Source: Gilliamella sp. wkB308 (GTDB taxonomy: Bacteria > Pseudomonadota > Gammaproteobacteria > Enterobacterales > Orbaceae). Taken from it: a DNA stretch of 64,000 nucleotides. Made by a program: the position numbers and the translations under genes. Location of the stretch: assembly GCF_001690185.1 (NCBI RefSeq), contig NZ_LZGN01000018.1, positions 1 through 64,000 on the forward strand, given 5' to 3'. Each line of letters opens with the position of its first letter. Positions within the stretch are counted from its first letter, which is position 1. Below are positions 28,560-36,763 of the stretch, piece after piece. Below the pieces are notes generated by a model that worked only from the letters and a program-made list of their open reading frames with translations, did not search any database and was not told the DNA's origin.

Positions 28560-29861
28560 TTAACGTTTTCGCCAATAAGGTAAGCGGATTGTCACCGTAA
28601 GTCCACCATGGTCGCGGTTTGTTGCTTGAATAGTACCATTATGCATAGTGAACGTCTTTCTGGCTATTGCAAGACCAAGACCGTATCCTTTACCTAATTG
28701 TGGCGATTGAATGCGAACAAACGGTTCAAAAATACTCGATAGTTTATTTGGATCGACACCAGGGCCACGATCTTTAACTTCAATTTGTAGGTATTTACCG
28801 ACTTCTTTTAAAGATACATTAACTTCTTGTCCCGGTTTTGAAAAGCGAATTGCATTACGGATAATATTTTCAACTGCACGGCGAATTTGTTCCGAGTTAC
28901 CTTTTACAATAGAATGAATAATCGCTGATGAAATGAAGTGAACATTTATCGATTGGTGATTCGCTTCATAGTTCGCATCATTAATGACCACACGCAATAA
29001 ATCTTTTAGATCAAAATATTCATCTGTGCGATTATTCATTTCAGCACGTGAATAATTTAATATTTCACCAATAAGTTGATCTAATCGTTCAGATTCTAAT
29101 TCTATTCTTGCTAATGCGGTATCAATATTTTGCTTATTTTGTTGAGCTAATCCGATGGCTAATTGTAAGCGAGCAAGTGGCGTTCTAAGCTCATGTGATA
29201 CATCATGCAAAAGAGCTTGGCGGTCTGAGATTAAAATATTGAGTTGTTCAACCATCATATCAAAATCTTTGCCTAATTCACTAAGCTCATCATGGCGTGG
29301 TTTAAGTTTATTGAATAATCTAACCGAAAGATCACCTTGAGAAACTCTGAAAAAGCCTTGCCTTAATAGTTTCATTGGTCTGGTTAAGTTCCAAGCCAAA
29401 AAGAGACTAAAGACTAATCCCACACAAATTCCCATTAACACAATTGGCATTGGCATATTAAACAGGGCTTTTTTGACTTGATCGTCTTTGTCTTTATCTT
29501 CTCTAAATGAAACCGCATAAAGTGTTCCATCAGGCGCAACTGCTGTACGTTGATAAATATAATTTGGCGGTTCTAATTCATCCGTAATGATATTGATTTG
29601 ATCGTTTTGAGGAGAAATCAATTTTATTGATAATAAAACTCGCTCACGTTCAGGCAGATGAGCAACAAAATTTAACGTTTCATTTTCACCTGCTACATGT
29701 AATAACTGAGCGATCATATCGACTTTTGTCGGCATATGATTGAGAAATCGTTGGTTTTTATTTTCTATATAATAAGAAAATGCAATCCAGGTTAACTGAA
29801 AAGTAAGATAGAAAATTACCCAAAATATAATGAGTATTTTCCAAAATAATCGACGATTCAT
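28560..29861 (-). CDS. sensor histidine kinase, CpxA-like
   Basis: This 433-residue inner-membrane kinase has membrane segments at about 8-30 and 136-158 with a periplasmic sensor domain of about 105 residues between, a HAMP domain, the phospho-acceptor His223 in LLHDVSHELRTPLARLQL, an N box NIIRNAIRFS, DRGPGVD and GYGLGLAIA. The H-box region closely resembles CpxA, a sensor of envelope stress. It is transcribed 18 bases after its regulator. Naming it CpxA is tentative because the sensor domain has diverged. Confidence 0.87.
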   Translation of the reverse strand: MNRRLFWKILIIFWVIFYLTFQLTWIAFSYYIENKNQRFLNHMPTKVDMIAQLLHVAGENETLNFVAHLPERERVLLSIKLISPQNDQINIITDELEPPNYIYQRTAVAPDGTLYAVSFREDKDKDDQVKKALFNMPMPIVLMGICVGLVFSLFLAWNLTRPMKLLRQGFFRVSQGDLSVRLFNKLKPRHDELSELGKDFDMMVEQLNILISDRQALLHDVSHELRTPLARLQLAIGLAQQNKQNIDTALARIELESERLDQLIGEILNYSRAEMNNRTDEYFDLKDLLRVVINDANYEANHQSINVHFISSAIIHSIVKGNSEQIRRAVENIIRNAIRFSKPGQEVNVSLKEVGKYLQIEVKDRGPGVDPNKLSSIFEPFVRIQSPQLGKGYGLGLAIARKTFTMHNGTIQATNRDHGGLTVTIRLPYWRKR

Positions 29862-29879
29862 CTCAAGCCTATTATCACA

Positions 29880-30572
29880 TTAACGGATTCGGTAACCAAC
29901 AGCTCGAATAGTTTCAATAGTTACTACATTTTGAGCAACTTGATGAAGTTTTTGGCGAATATTACTGATATGTACATCGACGCTACGATCATAAAGTTCA
30001 CGAGCTCGACCAAGACCTATTTCAGATAACTCTTCTTTAGTGACCACGCGCTCACTGTGTTTTACCAATAATACTAATAAATTAAACTCGGTGGATGTCA
30101 AATCTATCACTTGGCCATTCCAAGTACATAACCGTTGCGGTAAATCTAATACTAAGCCATTAAAATGGTATTTTTTATCATCGACTAACTCAACAGAACG
30201 TTCATCAAAACGACGTAAAACAGCACGCAGTCTTGCTAATAATTCGCGTGGATAACAAGGTTTTGGAATATAATCATCTGCGCCCAATTCTAACCCTAAA
30301 ACACGATCAATATTATCGCCTTTAGCGGTTAACATAATAACAGGCATATTACATTGCTGACGAATACTTTTAAGAACATCAATTCCATTAATATCGGGTA
30401 ACATTACATCCAAGATTGCAGCTCGATATTTGCCTGATAAGGCTTCTTCAATACCATCTTTACCTAAATAAACACTTTTGATATTAAAGCCTTCATTAGT
30501 CAGATACTCACTTAGCATCTGTGATAATTCAATATCATCATCAATTAATAAAATATTTATCATAATCGCCAT
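29880..30572 (-). CDS. OmpR-family response regulator, CpxR-like
   Basis: This 230-residue regulator has a receiver domain with phospho-acceptor Asp55 (AAILDVMLPD), Thr in IMLTAKG and Lys in IPKPCYP, and a C-terminal OmpR-type winged helix (DLTSTEFNLLVLLVKH, then SVDVHISNIRQKL). The segment RVLGLELGADDYIPKP is very like CpxR. Paired with the kinase gene downstream. The first ATG is used; an in-frame ATG 9 bases later gives the more typical start MINILLIDDD. Confidence 0.9.
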   Translation of the reverse strand: MAIMINILLIDDDIELSQMLSEYLTNEGFNIKSVYLGKDGIEEALSGKYRAAILDVMLPDINGIDVLKSIRQQCNMPVIMLTAKGDNIDRVLGLELGADDYIPKPCYPRELLARLRAVLRRFDERSVELVDDKKYHFNGLVLDLPQRLCTWNGQVIDLTSTEFNLLVLLVKHSERVVTKEELSEIGLGRARELYDRSVDVHISNIRQKLHQVAQNVVTIETIRAVGYRIR

Positions 30573-30893
30573 TATTATATAATTATAGGTAGTTATATTA
30601 TTGCAATAATAAAAAAAATGTCAGGTAATTTTACTAAAATATTACATATTTTGAACGATTGCTGTTTATTTAATTTACTACCTAATTGTTTAAAAAATGT
30701 TAGGTTAGCTATAGCTTTAATCAAAATTTAAATGAAATTGAATAACACTTTATTTTGATTAATCTAATTTGCTATAAAATTGCACTATTATATAGAGATT
30801 GTGTCATATCATCATTCAAATATAGCTTAAGATATAATAAAATATTGATAAATAAATTGTTAAATTTTCAACTAATAACATTAAGATTGATGA
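30573..30893. promoter_or_regulatory. divergent promoter region between the Cpx-like regulator and cyuA
   Basis: About 320 A/T-rich bases without a gene. On the minus strand GTAAT, six bases, GTAAA (30630-30645) resembles a CpxR box (GTAAA repeated with short spacing) and lies about 58 bases upstream of the regulator start, compatible with autoregulation. The match is imperfect. No clear promoter boxes could be fixed for either gene. Confidence 0.35.
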
Positions 30894-32198
30894 ATGGAAG
30901 AATCTAAACAGCAAACACAATGGCAAGCATTAATTCAATTAATAAAACATGAAGTTTTACCAGCACTTGGTTGCACTGAACCTATTTCTTTGGCATTTGC
31001 TTCAGCGGTTGCTAGTCAATATCTTGACAAAAATAACATAAAAAAAATTGAAGCTTATGTTTCGCCAAATTTAATGAAAAATGGAATGGGTGTCACTGTT
31101 CCTGGTACCGGTATGGTTGGCTTACCTATTGCTGCTGCGATTGGTGCAATAGGCGGTGATGCAGATGCTGGGCTTGAAGTGTTAAAAAACATCACTTCAG
31201 CGCAAATTATACAAGCAAAAGAAATGCTCACTAATGGTAAGGTACGTGTTCAAATTGCAGATAATCATAAAGCAATTTATGCAGAGGCTAATATTTACAC
31301 TGAAACAGATCATGTCAAAGTCTGTATTGAAAACACGCATACTCATTTGATATTAGTCGAAAAAAATGGTGAGCTTCTTTACCAAACCGATTCAGTTAAT
31401 CAAGCGTTATCTCACGATGATCTTATAATAAAGCAAATGTCGGTTAGATTAATCTATGAATTTGCCAGCTATGCTAATTTTGACGATATAAAATTTATTT
31501 TAGAGGCAGCAAAATTAAACGATGCTTTATCTGAAGAAGGATTAAAACAGGCTTATGGTCTAAGTATTGCGACCACTTTACGTGAGCATACTAAAAATGG
31601 ATTAATGGCAGATGATTTATTATCTAAAGTAATTATTCGTACAACAGCAGCATCTGATGCTCGAATGGGTGGTGCAACATTGCCTGCGATGAGCAATTCA
31701 GGTTCAGGCAATCAAGGTATTACAGCGACTATGCCAGTAGTTGTGGTGGCTGAACATTTAAAAGTCACTCAAGAGCAATTAGCCAGAGCGCTTATTTTAT
31801 CGCATACCATTGCAATTTATATACATAGTAAATATCCGCCGTTATCTGCGCTTTGTGCCGCTTCAACCGCTGCTATGGGGGCAGCGGCAGGAATGGCATG
31901 GTTACTAGGCAAAGGTGAGTATGAACCGGTAGATATGGCAATTTGTAGTATGATTGGTGATTTATCTGGTATTATTTGTGATGGCGCATCGAATAGTTGT
32001 GCTATGAAAGTTTCGACATCCGTTTCCTCTGCCTATAAAGCGGTATTAATGGCTTTGAGTTGTATTCGGGTCACGGGTAAGGAAGGGATTGTGTGTGATA
32101 GTGTTGAATCGTCAATTAATAATTTAGGGGCAATTGTCAGTAACAGCATGAAAGCTACCGACACACAAATTATTCATATTATGTCTCACAAAGCATAA
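30894..32198 (+). CDS. cyuA: L-cysteine desulfidase CyuA (YhaM/UPF0597 family)
   Basis: This 434-residue iron-sulphur enzyme breaks L-cysteine down to pyruvate, ammonia and sulphide. Family landmarks are LGCTEPISLAFASAVA near the N terminus, GMVGLPIAAAIGAIGG, and the C-terminal cysteine cluster (MAICSMIGDLSGIICDGASN, then SCAMKVS) expected to hold the 4Fe-4S cluster. Related to serine dehydratase alpha domains. Monocistronic; it may supply pyruvate or detoxify cysteine. No neighbouring cysteine importer is present. Confidence 0.9.
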   Translation: MEESKQQTQWQALIQLIKHEVLPALGCTEPISLAFASAVASQYLDKNNIKKIEAYVSPNLMKNGMGVTVPGTGMVGLPIAAAIGAIGGDADAGLEVLKNITSAQIIQAKEMLTNGKVRVQIADNHKAIYAEANIYTETDHVKVCIENTHTHLILVEKNGELLYQTDSVNQALSHDDLIIKQMSVRLIYEFASYANFDDIKFILEAAKLNDALSEEGLKQAYGLSIATTLREHTKNGLMADDLLSKVIIRTTAASDARMGGATLPAMSNSGSGNQGITATMPVVVVAEHLKVTQEQLARALILSHTIAIYIHSKYPPLSALCAASTAAMGAAAGMAWLLGKGEYEPVDMAICSMIGDLSGIICDGASNSCAMKVSTSVSSAYKAVLMALSCIRVTGKEGIVCDSVESSINNLGAIVSNSMKATDTQIIHIMSHKA

Positions 32199-32276
32199 AT
32201 TTTTCAAATATTCTAGTGCGTTAAACACTGTTGCGGTTTTTATATAACCAATTGGTCAATTTTTTTAAAAATATAC

Positions 32277-32305
32277 TGGACAATATTATTTTTTATGCGT
32301 AATAT
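32277..32305 (+). promoter_or_regulatory. sigma-70 promoter of the tRNA-His/tRNA-Pro unit
   Basis: TGGACA and TAATAT are separated by 17 bases; the -10 box ends 16 bases before tRNA-His. Near-consensus boxes at the expected position. Confidence 0.65.
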
Positions 32306-32321
32306 TTCGTCCTACTTCAGC

Positions 32322-32398
32322 GGTGGCTATAGCTCAGTTGGTAGAGCCCTGGATTGTGATTCCAGTTGTCGTGGGTTCGAGTCCCATTAGCCACCCCA
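32322..32398 (+). tRNA. tRNA-His (anticodon GTG)
   Basis: This 77-base gene has the extra 5' G of tRNA-His (GGTGGCTA), D arm AGCTCAGTTGGTAGAGC, anticodon stem-loop CTGGATTGTGATTCCAG with GTG at the centre, T arm GTGGGTTCGAGTCCCAT and an encoded CCA after discriminator C. Confidence 0.97.
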
Positions 32399-32424
32399 TT
32401 TATGCCATGCATAAGTAAATCTAA

Positions 32425-32501
32425 CGGCGAGTAGCGCAGCTTGGTAGCGCAACTGGTTTGGGACCAGTGGGTCGGAGGTTCGAATCCTCTCTCGCCGACC
32501 A
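32425..32501 (+). tRNA. tRNA-Pro (anticodon TGG)
   Basis: This 77-base cloverleaf has acceptor CGGCGAG / CTCGCCG, anticodon stem-loop CTGGTTTGGGACCAG with TGG at the centre, T arm GGAGGTTCGAATCCTC and encoded CCA. It looks identical to the E. coli gene as remembered. It lies 26 bases after tRNA-His and is probably cotranscribed. The last 18 bases of the gene recur 164 bases downstream. Confidence 0.97.
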
Positions 32502-32669
32502 ATTTGAACAAAAAGCCTACTCTTATGAGTGGGCTTTTTTGTTATCTACGTTTGAAGAGGATGAGAACCGACAGGAGGTTTGAGCTGAGCGAAGCGAAAC
32601 AGCGTTGCTTTAGCAACGACCCGAAGGGCGAGCATGAAATGCGAGTAATCCTCTCTCGCCGACCAATTT
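32483..32669 (+). repeat. direct repeat of the tRNA-Pro 3' end enclosing a mini-hairpin block
   Basis: The 23 bases at 32483-32505, the last bases of tRNA-Pro plus ATTT, recur exactly at 32647-32669. Both copies are followed by a T-rich terminator and then by similar sequence (TTATCTACGTTT versus TTATCTGCGTTT). Between them, 32581-32645 holds a string of short hairpins: GCGAAGC, CGTTGC-TTTA-GCAACG, CCCGAAGGG and GCATGAAATGC. This looks like a duplicated tRNA-tail unit carrying an inserted repetitive element. Confidence 0.8.
32513..32540 (+). terminator. tRNA-Pro terminator, copy 1
   Basis: AAGCCTACTC and GAGTGGGCTT (loop TTAT) form a 10-bp stem with one mismatch or wobble, then T residues, 11 bases after tRNA-Pro. 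Confidence 0.88.
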
Positions 32670-32679
32670 AGATATAAAA

Positions 32680-32708
32680 AACCGACTTATTTAAGTGGGT
32701 TTTTTTTA
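32680..32708 (+). terminator. terminator copy 2 after the duplicated tRNA-Pro tail
   Basis: AACCGACTTA and TAAGTGGGTT form a 10-bp stem with one mismatch, followed by seven more T. Its position relative to the second tRNA-tail copy is the same as that of copy 1 to the tRNA, and it has diverged in sequence while keeping the stem. Confidence 0.75.
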
Positions 32709-32763
32709 TTATCTGCGTTTTAGTAAAATAAGAACTAATGTGCGGTTTTCGTCCAATAATAGA

Positions 32764-33624
32764 TTAATTAGTCGATCCTGTTTTAAACGGTTTAATCCAT
32801 AGTTTTTTATTTTTGAAATCTATTTTAATTAAATGACTTTGTAGTACATCAATACCCAAAAGCCCATCTGATTGGAATTCAGGTGGAAGAGAATCGAGAA
32901 TAATTGCTTCCACTTTATCCGATGAAACGTAACTCACACCAAGTTCAACAAATTGATAATGACTATTTTCATCCTTAATTTTAATTGATTGAGGTGAAAG
33001 GGATTGCGCTTTAATCATAGATAAGCTTGCTCCGGTATCTAATATCATTTGGAAATTTTTATAACCATCTGACATTTCAATAACTAAACCTTCATCCACT
33101 AAACGGAAAGGTAATTCAACCCAAGTGTTATCTAAACTTAAATTTATATCGTCTGAAATAATAATTTCATTTTTAGGAAAATTTAAGGTTAAAACATATT
33201 GATCAAATAAACCTAATCCAATTGCAGGGAAATCATCGCTTTCTTCTTTTTCATTGTTACTTGATATGGCTAAACCCCATGGTTTATATTCAATAATATT
33301 AACTTTTTTAAATGTTAGCGAATTGATGACCAAATTATTCGCAATAAAAGATCTTGTTATATTTATATTACCCGATAAATCAATACTTTTCTTGTTTTCA
33401 GGAAGTTCAATTTTATCAACGATATTATCAATAAAATCTAATGGTAAATGTAATCCTTCTTTACTACCTGTGTCTAAGGTAACCTCAATATCTTTACCAT
33501 CAATGGTTAAGTTCAAATGAGGAATATTGAGCTTTCTATCAAAATTTATTTTCCAAACAAACTCATCGCTTTTGGCTAATGCACTAAATAAACATAAAAT
33601 TAAGAAAATTATTTTTTTAATCAT
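32764..33624 (-). CDS. exported aspartic protease-like protein with two DTG motifs
   Basis: This 286-residue protein has a signal peptide (cleavage near residue 19, ALAKS) and two aspartic protease signatures: VTLDTGSKEG with Asp51 and MILDTGASLSM with Asp196. Each is followed by a hydrophobic region ending in a Gly-rich turn (IGLGLFD about 135-141, LLGIDVL near the C terminus). Retropepsin-like bacterial proteins usually have one such motif and act as dimers; two in one chain give a pepsin-like two-lobe layout. Expected in the periplasm. Substrate unknown. It stands alone between the tRNAs and a sugar operon. Confidence 0.8.
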   Translation of the reverse strand: MIKKIIFLILCLFSALAKSDEFVWKINFDRKLNIPHLNLTIDGKDIEVTLDTGSKEGLHLPLDFIDNIVDKIELPENKKSIDLSGNINITRSFIANNLVINSLTFKKVNIIEYKPWGLAISSNNEKEESDDFPAIGLGLFDQYVLTLNFPKNEIIISDDINLSLDNTWVELPFRLVDEGLVIEMSDGYKNFQMILDTGASLSMIKAQSLSPQSIKIKDENSHYQFVELGVSYVSSDKVEAIILDSLPPEFQSDGLLGIDVLQSHLIKIDFKNKKLWIKPFKTGSTN

Positions 33625-34027
33625 CCTTTTCCCCTTATTAAAGCAATGATAAAACAGATTATCCTATCGGTATATTTTATAATGTTAAAAAATAGTCATT
33701 TCTGCACAAAATTCTTCATCATGTTTATGTTTATATAATAAATTCATGAACTTTATAACACAATCATTTCTATTTATTATTTAAAGTATCACCTATCTTG
33801 TCATAATTATCCGTAGTTTTTTAATTTTAATGATTCAACCTATTCGTTAATTCATATTATGAGTTATTATCTTGATTTTATGTCGATAATAAAAAATATT
33901 GTGATCATGACAACACTTTTGGTACTTAAAATTGACGGCATGTATTTTTTTAGATAATTTTTAATCAGTAATTGGTTGTTAAAGATATATCTATTGGATA
34001 AGAAAGCCCAAATATGGAGCGTGATCT
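33625..34027. other. intergenic region upstream of the GntR/PTS operon
   Basis: About 400 A/T-rich bases with no gene. A weak CRP-like site, TGTGA then six bases then CAACA, lies at about 33900-33915. Only the left half matches well. It would suit a sugar operon but is uncertain. The first regulator's ribosome binding site (GGAG, 34016-34019) is at the right end. Confidence 0.4.
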
Positions 34028-34750
34028 TTGGAATACCGTGATATTGCAGTCAAGACAGAAGTCGAAGAACAAATTAAAGCAAATCCTAAAATTATCAGTC
34101 AAATAAAGACAGAAAGAGGGCTTGCCGAATATTTTAGGGTAAGTCGAACGACGGTTAGAAGAGCATTAAATGATTTAAGGATGGAAGGTGATGTTTTTCA
34201 GGAAGATCACCATTTCCCTAATCATACTGTCTTTGAAATGAATATGCTAAAAATGTCTTCGTTTAGTGAAGAATGCCAAAAAGAAGATGATGTTCATATT
34301 AAAATTAAAGTACTCTCCAATGATATCATCCCAATGCCTGCCGAATTAAAGACCTTTTTTAAATCAAATCAGCAATTAATCAAAATAGTAAGACAACGTT
34401 TATTGAATGAATCTCCGTTATCTTATGAAATAAGTTATCTTCCTTCCAAAAAATTTAAAGATTTAGTCAAACAAGATTTAAATGATGTTTCCCTTTATGA
34501 ATATTTAAAAAAACATTTTTATGTTATACCCAGTCATGGTCGAGAAGAGATCGCATACGAAGTCGCTCTCGACGATAAAGCCAAATATTTAGCAATTACT
34601 GAAGGCACACCTATCTATAAAGTATCAAGTTACAGTTATGATCATGACTTTGAACCGTTTGAACACACCGACCAGTACTTAATTGGTAATCGATTTAAAT
34701 ATCACTTATCTGCAAAAAATATCTTTAATTATCAGGAAGAATACAAATGA
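34028..34750 (+). CDS. GntR-family transcriptional regulator with UTRA effector domain (first of two)
   Basis: This 240-residue regulator has an N-terminal winged helix (RGLAEYFRVSRTTVRRALND, about 35-54) and a UTRA sugar-phosphate-binding domain from about 85 to 235 (LIKIVRQRLLNESPLSYEIS, EGTPIYKVSSYSYD). It starts at a TTG with GGAG 8 bases upstream. Its stop overlaps the next regulator's ATG (ATGA), so the two are translated together. It probably controls the PTS genes downstream in response to a phosphorylated substrate. Confidence 0.88.
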   Translation: MEYRDIAVKTEVEEQIKANPKIISQIKTERGLAEYFRVSRTTVRRALNDLRMEGDVFQEDHHFPNHTVFEMNMLKMSSFSEECQKEDDVHIKIKVLSNDIIPMPAELKTFFKSNQQLIKIVRQRLLNESPLSYEISYLPSKKFKDLVKQDLNDVSLYEYLKKHFYVIPSHGREEIAYEVALDDKAKYLAITEGTPIYKVSSYSYDHDFEPFEHTDQYLIGNRFKYHLSAKNIFNYQEEYK

Positions 34751-35430
34751 AGTTATTTGAAAAATTAGCAGCTCAATTAATAGAGCAGATAAGTACAAGA
34801 CAATATAGTGTGGGTGCAGAGTTACCGCCAGAAGGTCAGTTGCAAAAAGATTATGAAGTCAGTCGAACCACAGTCCGTAAAGCGATTGATCGTTTAGTTG
34901 AAAAAAATATGGTCGTCAGAAAGAAAGGGGTTGGATTATTTGTCGCTCCTACACTCTCAACCCAAACGATTTTAGAAATGACAGGCATAATAAAACCTCA
35001 AGCATATCCAAATCATAAAAAGCAGATCAAAGAAGCTTATCTCAGGCAAGCAGGTTGTTATTACAGCCAATTATTAAAAATAAAATCAACGGAACTTATC
35101 TACTTTATTTGTTTTTTGGAGATAGCAACAAATAGCGTAACGAAAACCATTTTTTTGCTACCGTTAACTAATTTTCCAGACTTTCAACTTTCCATTATCA
35201 AGGTACTATCAGTACTTGAAATCATTAATTCAGGAAAGAAAAAAGTCGATAAATTAGAGCAAGATTTGCAATTGATGGTAGCCAATGCTGAACTTTCCAA
35301 ACAATTACGTATCAATATTAACGCCCCATTTTTTAAAATTACTAATCACTATTTTGATATTAATAACGAACCGATTGCGCTTGAGTACAAGTTTGCTAGT
35401 AATACTAAATATGTGGTCGATTTCACCTAG
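34747..35430 (+). CDS. GntR-family transcriptional regulator with UTRA effector domain (second of two)
   Basis: This 227-residue regulator has a more canonical GntR head than its neighbour: GAELPPEGQLQKDYEVSRTT, then VRKAIDRLVEKNMVVRKKGVG, and a UTRA domain in the C-terminal half. The 4-base overlap with the first regulator suggests they arose by duplication and may act as a pair, perhaps as a heterodimer. The PTS genes start 11 bases after its stop, so the regulators are in the same operon as their likely targets. Confidence 0.88.
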   Translation: MKLFEKLAAQLIEQISTRQYSVGAELPPEGQLQKDYEVSRTTVRKAIDRLVEKNMVVRKKGVGLFVAPTLSTQTILEMTGIIKPQAYPNHKKQIKEAYLRQAGCYYSQLLKIKSTELIYFICFLEIATNSVTKTIFLLPLTNFPDFQLSIIKVLSVLEIINSGKKKVDKLEQDLQLMVANAELSKQLRININAPFFKITNHYFDINNEPIALEYKFASNTKYVVDFT

Positions 35431-35441
35431 GAGGTATATCA

Positions 35442-35909
35442 ATGATTAAATTATTACGTGTAGATCACCGTTTATTACATGGTCAGGTAGTTGTTTCATG
35501 GTTCGAAAATGTTGGTGCAAATACTATTTTAGTGGCTAATGATGTCGTGGCTAATGACGAATTACGTAAATCTGCTATTCGTTTAGCTAAACCAGAAAAC
35601 GCAAAATTAGTGATGAAGTCAATTGATGACAGTATTGAGGCGATCAATTCAGGCGTAACAGATAAATATCAAATGTTAGTTGTCGTTGAATCTGTTGCTG
35701 ATGCTGAAAAACTCATTCGAGCCACGCAAGGAAATGTCACTAGCCTAAATTTAGGCGGTACTAAACCTCGAGAAGGGACAAAAAATTACTCTAAAACAAT
35801 CAATTTAACTGATACTGAGGCGGATTTATTAACAGAATTACAACAAGACGGCATTGAGATCTATATTCAACAAGTCCCAAGCGAATCAAAGCAAAAATTT
35901 GAAAAATAG
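35442..35909 (+). CDS. PTS mannose/fructose/sorbose-family EIIB component
   Basis: This 155-residue cytosolic phosphocarrier starts with the family signature LLRVDHRLLHGQVV, in which His13 is the expected phosphorylation site. It passes phosphate from EIIA (39672) to the incoming sugar during transport by the EIIC/EIID pair that follows. A good AGGAGG ribosome binding site precedes the ATG. Substrate is discussed under the SIS-domain genes. Confidence 0.94.
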   Translation: MIKLLRVDHRLLHGQVVVSWFENVGANTILVANDVVANDELRKSAIRLAKPENAKLVMKSIDDSIEAINSGVTDKYQMLVVVESVADAEKLIRATQGNVTSLNLGGTKPREGTKNYSKTINLTDTEADLLTELQQDGIEIYIQQVPSESKQKFEK

Positions 35910-35926
35910 TTAAGAGGGACAAAAAT

Positions 35927-36763
35927 ATGAGTATCGAATTAACAGCTGTTGTTTTAGCTTTGATTGCGATGTTAGCCAATGGTGAATACTTATTAGGTTC
36001 ATCAATGTTATCCAGACCACTTGTTACTTGTACTTTAGCTGGTTTAGTCATGGGCGACATCACACAAGGTATTGTTATTGGTGCTACATTAGAACTCGCA
36101 TTTGTCGGTTCGTTTTCTATTGGCGCTTCTATTCCACCCGAAATTATATCAGGCAGTATATTGGGTACCGCTTTCGCCATTGGAGCCGGTAAAAGTACCG
36201 AAATTGCTTTGGCGTTAGGTATTCCTATTGCTTCATTAGTTTTATTGGTTAAAAACTTATGTTTTCTTTTTATTCTTCCTTACTTTGTTCATAAAGCGGA
36301 TAAATACGCCAGTGAAGGCAATGGTAAAGGTATGGATCGAATGAATTTATTAGGTGGATTCTTTTCAATCAATCAGCCAATCGGTTTAGTCGTAGGACTT
36401 TCTTATCTATTTGGCAGTTCTGCGGTGAATGGTCTATTGGAAATGATACCTAAATTTATTATTGATGGACTAGGTATTGCAACTGGTTTACTACCGGCAT
36501 TTGGATTTGCGATGTTAATGAAAATCATGATTAAAAAGACCAATGTTACCTTCTTTATTTTTGGTTTTGCACTTGCCGTTTATATGAAAGTACCCGTCAC
36601 TGGTGTGGCAATCTTTGGGGGATGTCTTGCGCTCATTTTAACGGGTTATTCGGCATTTAATGGCAAAAAAATGATAGCAGAAGAAAGCGGGCAAAAACTC
36701 AGCACCAATACAGGAAATACGGTAGCTGCACAGGAGATCGATTATGAAAATGAAGAGTTCTAA
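35927..36763 (+). CDS. PTS mannose-family EIIC membrane component
   Basis: This 278-residue polytopic protein shows the EIIC-Man features: LVTCTLAGLVMGDITQGIVI, GATLELAFVGSFSIGASIPP and long hydrophobic helices to about residue 245. With EIID it forms the sugar channel. Its last 20 bases overlap the EIID gene. Confidence 0.93.
   Translation: MSIELTAVVLALIAMLANGEYLLGSSMLSRPLVTCTLAGLVMGDITQGIVIGATLELAFVGSFSIGASIPPEIISGSILGTAFAIGAGKSTEIALALGIPIASLVLLVKNLCFLFILPYFVHKADKYASEGNGKGMDRMNLLGGFFSINQPIGLVVGLSYLFGSSAVNGLLEMIPKFIIDGLGIATGLLPAFGFAMLMKIMIKKTNVTFFIFGFALAVYMKVPVTGVAIFGGCLALILTGYSAFNGKKMIAEESGQKLSTNTGNTVAAQEIDYENEEF

Noticed and set aside
32441..32671. Plus-strand open frame running through tRNA-Pro and the repeat block
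   Set aside because: It is a by-product of the tRNA and hairpin repeats; no start context or protein similarity.
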